Of a stretch of DNA of 7,747 nt, positions 4,589 through 7,747 are shown in pieces (position 1 is the first letter of the stretch; every line of letters starts with the position of its first letter). Origin of the DNA: Clostridiales bacterium (lineage in GTDB: Bacteria > Bacillota > Clostridia > Tissierellales > Sedimentibacteraceae); assembly GCA_003497505.1 (NCBI GenBank), contig DNNV01000127.1, forward strand, positions 1-7,747, given 5' to 3'. The notes under the pieces were generated by a model. That model saw nothing but the letters and a program-made list of their open reading frames with translations, had not been told where the DNA came from and made no database searches. The position numbers and the translations under genes were made by a program.

Positions 4589-5839
4589 ATGAAAGATATA
4601 AAAGGCAATATCAATAAATACATAGACAAAAATTGGATTAGTAAAAATTTCAGAAAAATTGTAATTGCATTTGTGGTAACCGTTGCTGCTCTGGGCATAA
4701 CAGCGGGAGCCATGGATATTTATGCTAAGAATATGGAGGAGGGTATTTTACAGGGAATAGTCTATGCCAAGGATGTAAGCATAAATACTAAAATACCCGG
4801 CAGGATAGTAAAATTTTATGTAGAAGAGGGCCAGAAGGTTAAAGCAGGCGATAAAATTGTGGAAATATCCAGCGAGGAGCTTGAAGCAAAAAAATTACAG
4901 CTTGTAGCTCAGGTGAATCAGGCACAGGCAGGTGTGGATGCCTCTCAGGCTGTTGTGGAAATGGCACAGGCAAATTATAATCTGGCAGAGGACAGGGTAA
5001 ATCAGGCGCAGGCAGGCGTTAAGGCAAGTCAAAGCCAAAGGGATATTGCGGTTGCAATAAGTAAAAAGGCAGCAAACGGAGCCAGGGCTCAGGAGCTTGC
5101 ACAGGCTCAGAGCGCATACGCCTTATGGGAATCCACCTATAACAGGGCATCTGCGCTTTATGAAGGTGGAGCGATTACACAACAGAAGCTTGAAGAAATA
5201 AAAACGCAGATGGAGGTGTCAAAGCAGACTCTCAGCATGGCAGAAGAAGGTGCCAGGTCAGAAGACAAGGAAGCCGCCAATGCGCAGGTTTCCATGGCAG
5301 AAGCCGGAGTATTGGCAAGCAATTCTGTACTTGCACAGGCGAACGAAGGGCTCAATGCCGCGATTGCGCAGGTGAACCAGGCTCAGGCAGGAGTTGTGGC
5401 GGCAAAGGAAAAGCTGGAACAGGCAAAGGCGGGACTGCAGGAGATTGAGGTGTACCTGAATGATACAATAATTAAATCCCCAATTGACGGTACGGTAACT
5501 TCTATAAATTCTGACGAGGGGGAACTTGTGTCTACAGGAACCTCAATAGGAACCATAAGCAACCTGGAAAGCTGCTGGGTTAACGTAAATCTGGGAGAAG
5601 ACAGACTTATGGGGCTGCAGGAGGGACAGACTGTGGATGTGAAATTTGCTTCATTTAAGGATAAATCATATGAGGGAACAATATCCACAATAAACAAGGA
5701 ACCGGATTTTGCAGTAAAGAAAGCCACAAATGAAAACGGAAATTTTGATATAGTATCTTATGCTGTAAAAATAAAGCTTAACAACCTTGACCAATCTATA
5801 AGACCGGGTATGACAGCCTTTGTAAATTTTAAAAATTAG
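4589..5839 (+). CDS. HlyD-family membrane-fusion (adaptor) protein
   Basis: A periplasmic-type adaptor of the HlyD/EmrA/YbhG group that links an inner-membrane permease to a TolC-type conduit. In 416 residues: a cytoplasmic tail, one membrane span (about 23-43, IVIAFVVTVAALGITAGAM), a half lipoyl domain (SINTKIPGRIVKFYVEEGQK), a long alpha-hairpin (about 88-300), the second lipoyl half (IIKSPIDGTVTSINSDEGEL) and a beta-barrel ending in RPGMTAFVNFKN. The hairpin turn carries R186-x3-L190-x6-T197 (RASALYEGGAIT), the spacing of the RLS/RLT motif that AcrA-type adaptors use to bind TolC tips. The hairpin arms hold two pairs of 28-residue repeats. Segments such as EEGARSEDKEAANAQ resemble YbhG/YhiI, which work with paired ABC-2 permeases. 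It follows the TolC-like gene by 30 bases and precedes the first permease by 11. Substrate cannot be read from the sequence. Confidence 0.93.
   Translation: MKDIKGNINKYIDKNWISKNFRKIVIAFVVTVAALGITAGAMDIYAKNMEEGILQGIVYAKDVSINTKIPGRIVKFYVEEGQKVKAGDKIVEISSEELEAKKLQLVAQVNQAQAGVDASQAVVEMAQANYNLAEDRVNQAQAGVKASQSQRDIAVAISKKAANGARAQELAQAQSAYALWESTYNRASALYEGGAITQQKLEEIKTQMEVSKQTLSMAEEGARSEDKEAANAQVSMAEAGVLASNSVLAQANEGLNAAIAQVNQAQAGVVAAKEKLEQAKAGLQEIEVYLNDTIIKSPIDGTVTSINSDEGELVSTGTSIGTISNLESCWVNVNLGEDRLMGLQEGQTVDVKFASFKDKSYEGTISTINKEPDFAVKKATNENGNFDIVSYAVKIKLNNLDQSIRPGMTAFVNFKN
4913..5455 (+). repeat. Four 28-residue (four-heptad) repeats in the adaptor hairpin
   Basis: Residues 109-136 and 137-164 form a tandem pair, each opening with VNQAQAGV (bases 4913-4936 and 4997-5020). 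Residues 234-261 and 262-289 form a second pair, opening with VSMAEAGV (from 5288) and VNQAQAGV (5372-5395). The period of exactly 28 residues equals four heptads. The DNA copies of VNQAQAGV differ at several third positions, so this is not a very recent duplication. Confidence 0.75.
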
Positions 5840-5850
5840 GATGTGGGAAT

Positions 5851-6996
5851 ATGCTTATAAAAAGTTTTAAGGAAGAAGCAAAATGCCTTTTGACTAATAA
5901 AATAAATGTACTGATATTATTTATACTGCCTGTTATTTTCGTGTTCATGCTTGGGTTTGAGCTGTCCGGGGGAGTTATAGAAAATATACCGATAGCGGTT
6001 GTAAATTACGATAATTCATCATTCAGCAGGCAGCTTGTGGATGCTTTTGATAAAAGCGAGACTTTCAATGTGGCATACTATGCCGAAAATGAGGTTGAGC
6101 TGGAGGAATTGATGAGAAACGGCAAAGCCAGTGCGGGACTTATAATTCCCGAGAATTTTTATAGCGATATAGCATCTTTAAGGTCTCCGACTGTTTTAAT
6201 GGTTTATGACGGAAGCAGCATGTCAGTGACCAGTGTTGCCAAGGCTAAGGCAACGGAAATACTTCTTACGTACAAGGCCGGAGCTGCAATCAATCACTTG
6301 ACAGCAAGGCTCAATTTGTCATACAGGGAGGCCTATAACATCTGTCAGGCGCTTCAGTTGAATACCAGAATGCTTTACAATCCGTCAAAAAACTTTAACT
6401 ATTTTCTGTCACCGGTTTTGATTGCAGGCTATATACAGGCAGCTATAGCGCTTGTTGCCTCAATATCGGTCAATCATGAAATTTACAGAGAACCGGCTGG
6501 AAAAAGATTAGGCTATCCATCAGGCAAAATAATGTTTTATACACTGTGCGGCAGCTTAAGCTTCATATTGTGCATAGCTCTGCAAGTGCTGATATTCCGC
6601 CTGCCATTCAAAGGCAGTATATTGAGCGCATTAATACTTATTTTTATGATTAGCTTTGCAGTATCATCATTCAGCGTGCTTATATCTGCCGTTATAAAAA
6701 ACAGGATGGTTGCGCTGGTAGGAGGTGCGGTAATATTTATTCCGAATTCGGTCATGGCAGGAACCACATGGCCCATTATATCAATGCCTCCAGGATATCA
6801 GAGCTTTGCTGCATACATGCCCTTTGCACATTATGCAAATAACATAAGAAAAATATATCTGCAAGGCCTGCCGATGAATCAGATAATGAGTGATGCGGTT
6901 TATATGCTTATATTCTCCATGGCAGTCCTGATTTTGACAGAGCTTGTTATGGCCGTGGCGGCAGAGGAAATTGATGATAAGGAGCTGAACCGATGA
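5851..6996 (+). CDS. ABC-2 type permease, first of a paralogous pair
   Basis: An inner-membrane export permease of the ABC-2 (YhhJ/YbhS-like) class, 381 residues. The topology is one span near 18-36 (INVLILFILPVIFVFMLGFE), a large extracytoplasmic domain (about 40-184), then spans near 187-206, 227-248, 256-281, 287-305 and 348-370. The outer domain has the family signatures IPIAVVNYDNSSFSRQLVDA, an ELMRNGKASAGLIIPENF stretch and VYDGSS. LYNPSKNFNYF precedes the second span and MPFAHYANNIRKIYLQGLP lies between the last spans. The start ATG follows the adaptor stop by 11 bases, with a weak GGATGTGGG ribosome site. The cytoplasmic elbow after span 2 (NHEIYREPAGKRLGYP) departs from the E-x-x-x-GT pattern common where an ATPase docks. 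It probably forms a heterodimer with the next gene product. Substrate unknown; drugs, lipids or small molecules are all possible for this class. Confidence 0.9.
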   Translation: MLIKSFKEEAKCLLTNKINVLILFILPVIFVFMLGFELSGGVIENIPIAVVNYDNSSFSRQLVDAFDKSETFNVAYYAENEVELEELMRNGKASAGLIIPENFYSDIASLRSPTVLMVYDGSSMSVTSVAKAKATEILLTYKAGAAINHLTARLNLSYREAYNICQALQLNTRMLYNPSKNFNYFLSPVLIAGYIQAAIALVASISVNHEIYREPAGKRLGYPSGKIMFYTLCGSLSFILCIALQVLIFRLPFKGSILSALILIFMISFAVSSFSVLISAVIKNRMVALVGGAVIFIPNSVMAGTTWPIISMPPGYQSFAAYMPFAHYANNIRKIYLQGLPMNQIMSDAVYMLIFSMAVLILTELVMAVAAEEIDDKELNR

Positions 6997-7747
6997 TTTA
7001 TCTGGAATCGTTCAAAAGGGAATTTAAATCTATATTCAAATATAAGGGAATGATGATTCTTCTTTTTATTGGACCCATTTTTCTTACATTGTATTTCGGC
7101 GGAGTTTATTGCAATGATTACGTAAACGATATACCCATTGCGGTGCTTGACGAGGATAATTCAAGCCTAAGCAATCTTGTTACAGGTTATTTCCTGACAA
7201 GTGAGCGGTTTGATGTAACAAATTACCCTGCTTCGAGAGGTGAACTTCAAAAACTCATAGACGAGGGTACGGTACAGATGGGTATATGCATACCGGACGG
7301 ATTTGAAAGAGATGTCACTACATACAAGTCATCCCAAATACTTGCAGTCACAGACGGCAGCAATATTGTTGTGGCAAACAATGCATATGCTCAGGCAACT
7401 ATGATTGCCCAGTCTGTATCGGCCGGAGTTGAAATGAAGCTCATACAGGGAAAGGGTATGACACCACGGATGGCTCAGAATATTGCACTGGTTTATAATC
7501 TGGGAGAAAGGATTCTGTACGATCCTAAGATGACTTATATGAATTATCTTATTATATGCTTTCTTGCAATATTCTTCCAGCAGCTCATGCTTTCATCCAT
7601 GGGCTCAACATTCATAAGAGACAGTGAATATATCACAGAAGGAAATGTACCTGCAAAAATATTCGGAGCAGTAAGTGCCTGCTTCGTTGGAATATTGCCT
7701 TCAACATTACTGAGCATATTTGCAATGCTGAAGCTTTTTCACGTGCC
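6993..7747 (+). CDS. ABC-2 type permease, second of the pair, cut by the window end
   Basis: The first 251 residues of a second ABC-2 permease; the frame is still open at the window edge. It starts inside the previous stop (ATGA at 6993-6996), with GGAG at 6981-6984 as ribosome site, so its translation is coupled. It has one span near 18-38 (GMMILLFIGPIFLTLYFGG), an extracytoplasmic domain (about 41-182), and spans near 185-205 and 222-249. It parallels its neighbour residue by residue in places: IPIAVLDEDNSSLS for IPIAVVNYDNSSFS, MGICIPDGFERDV for AGLIIPENFYSDI, VTDGSN for VYDGSS, and LYDPKMTYMNYL for LYNPSKNFNYFL. The pair thus arose by duplication and likely forms a heterodimer, as known for YbhS/YbhR. 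No ATP-binding domain appears in the visible part. The missing end, perhaps 120-140 residues, should hold the remaining spans. Confidence 0.9.
   Translation, partial: MIYLESFKREFKSIFKYKGMMILLFIGPIFLTLYFGGVYCNDYVNDIPIAVLDEDNSSLSNLVTGYFLTSERFDVTNYPASRGELQKLIDEGTVQMGICIPDGFERDVTTYKSSQILAVTDGSNIVVANNAYAQATMIAQSVSAGVEMKLIQGKGMTPRMAQNIALVYNLGERILYDPKMTYMNYLIICFLAIFFQQLMLSSMGSTFIRDSEYITEGNVPAKIFGAVSACFVGILPSTLLSIFAMLKLFHV

Noticed and set aside
5841..5870. ATG at 5841 as a start for the first permease
   Set aside because: It is in another frame and reaches a stop after nine codons; ATG 5851 opens the full permease frame.
1..7747. Mobile elements, CRISPR arrays, tRNA or rRNA genes
   Set aside because: No transposase or integrase frame, no regularly spaced direct repeats outside the coding repeats described, and no stable RNA gene sequence was seen on either strand.

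Overview
The window is AT-rich, with heavy use of ATA, AGA and AGG codons, purine-rich Shine-Dalgarno sites and all genes on the plus strand. This suggests a low-GC Firmicute, most likely a member of the Clostridia. That is an inference from composition and gene style; no marker gene names the species.

Layout. Bases 1-222 hold a small membrane-protein gene that appears broken by two frameshifts: a 41-codon frame followed by two further frames that read like one protein. Bases 223-320 are AT-rich leader. Bases 321-2388 encode a two-component system: an OmpR/PhoB-type response regulator, then one base later a PAS-containing histidine kinase with an extracytoplasmic loop of only about 13 residues. 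Bases 2389-2541 hold two mutually exclusive hairpins (one terminator-like), tandem 10-base repeats suited to an OmpR-family regulator, and a 10-bp inverted repeat whose second arm overlaps a ribosome binding site.

From 2542 to the window edge runs a tightly packed operon: a UspA-fold small protein, a secreted TolC-family protein, a HlyD-family membrane-fusion (adaptor) protein, and two paralogous ABC-2 type permeases, the second cut by the window end. Gene junctions are an 11-base overlap, a 30-base gap, an 11-base gap and a 4-base ATGA overlap, so the five genes are very likely co-transcribed.

How the parts may work together. The two-component system probably senses a membrane or envelope signal and controls the export operon. 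The operon encodes the parts of a tripartite pump: inner-membrane permease pair, adaptor and TolC-like conduit. Two things are unusual. The TolC-like protein seems to lack the beta-barrel strand segments, most clearly in its second repeat, while the adaptor keeps the R-x3-L-x6-T hairpin-tip motif used to dock on TolC. No ATP-binding subunit is present in the visible part of the operon. The most interesting hypothesis is a TolC-derived, barrel-less conduit spanning the cell wall of a single-membrane bacterium, driven by an ATPase encoded elsewhere or further downstream.
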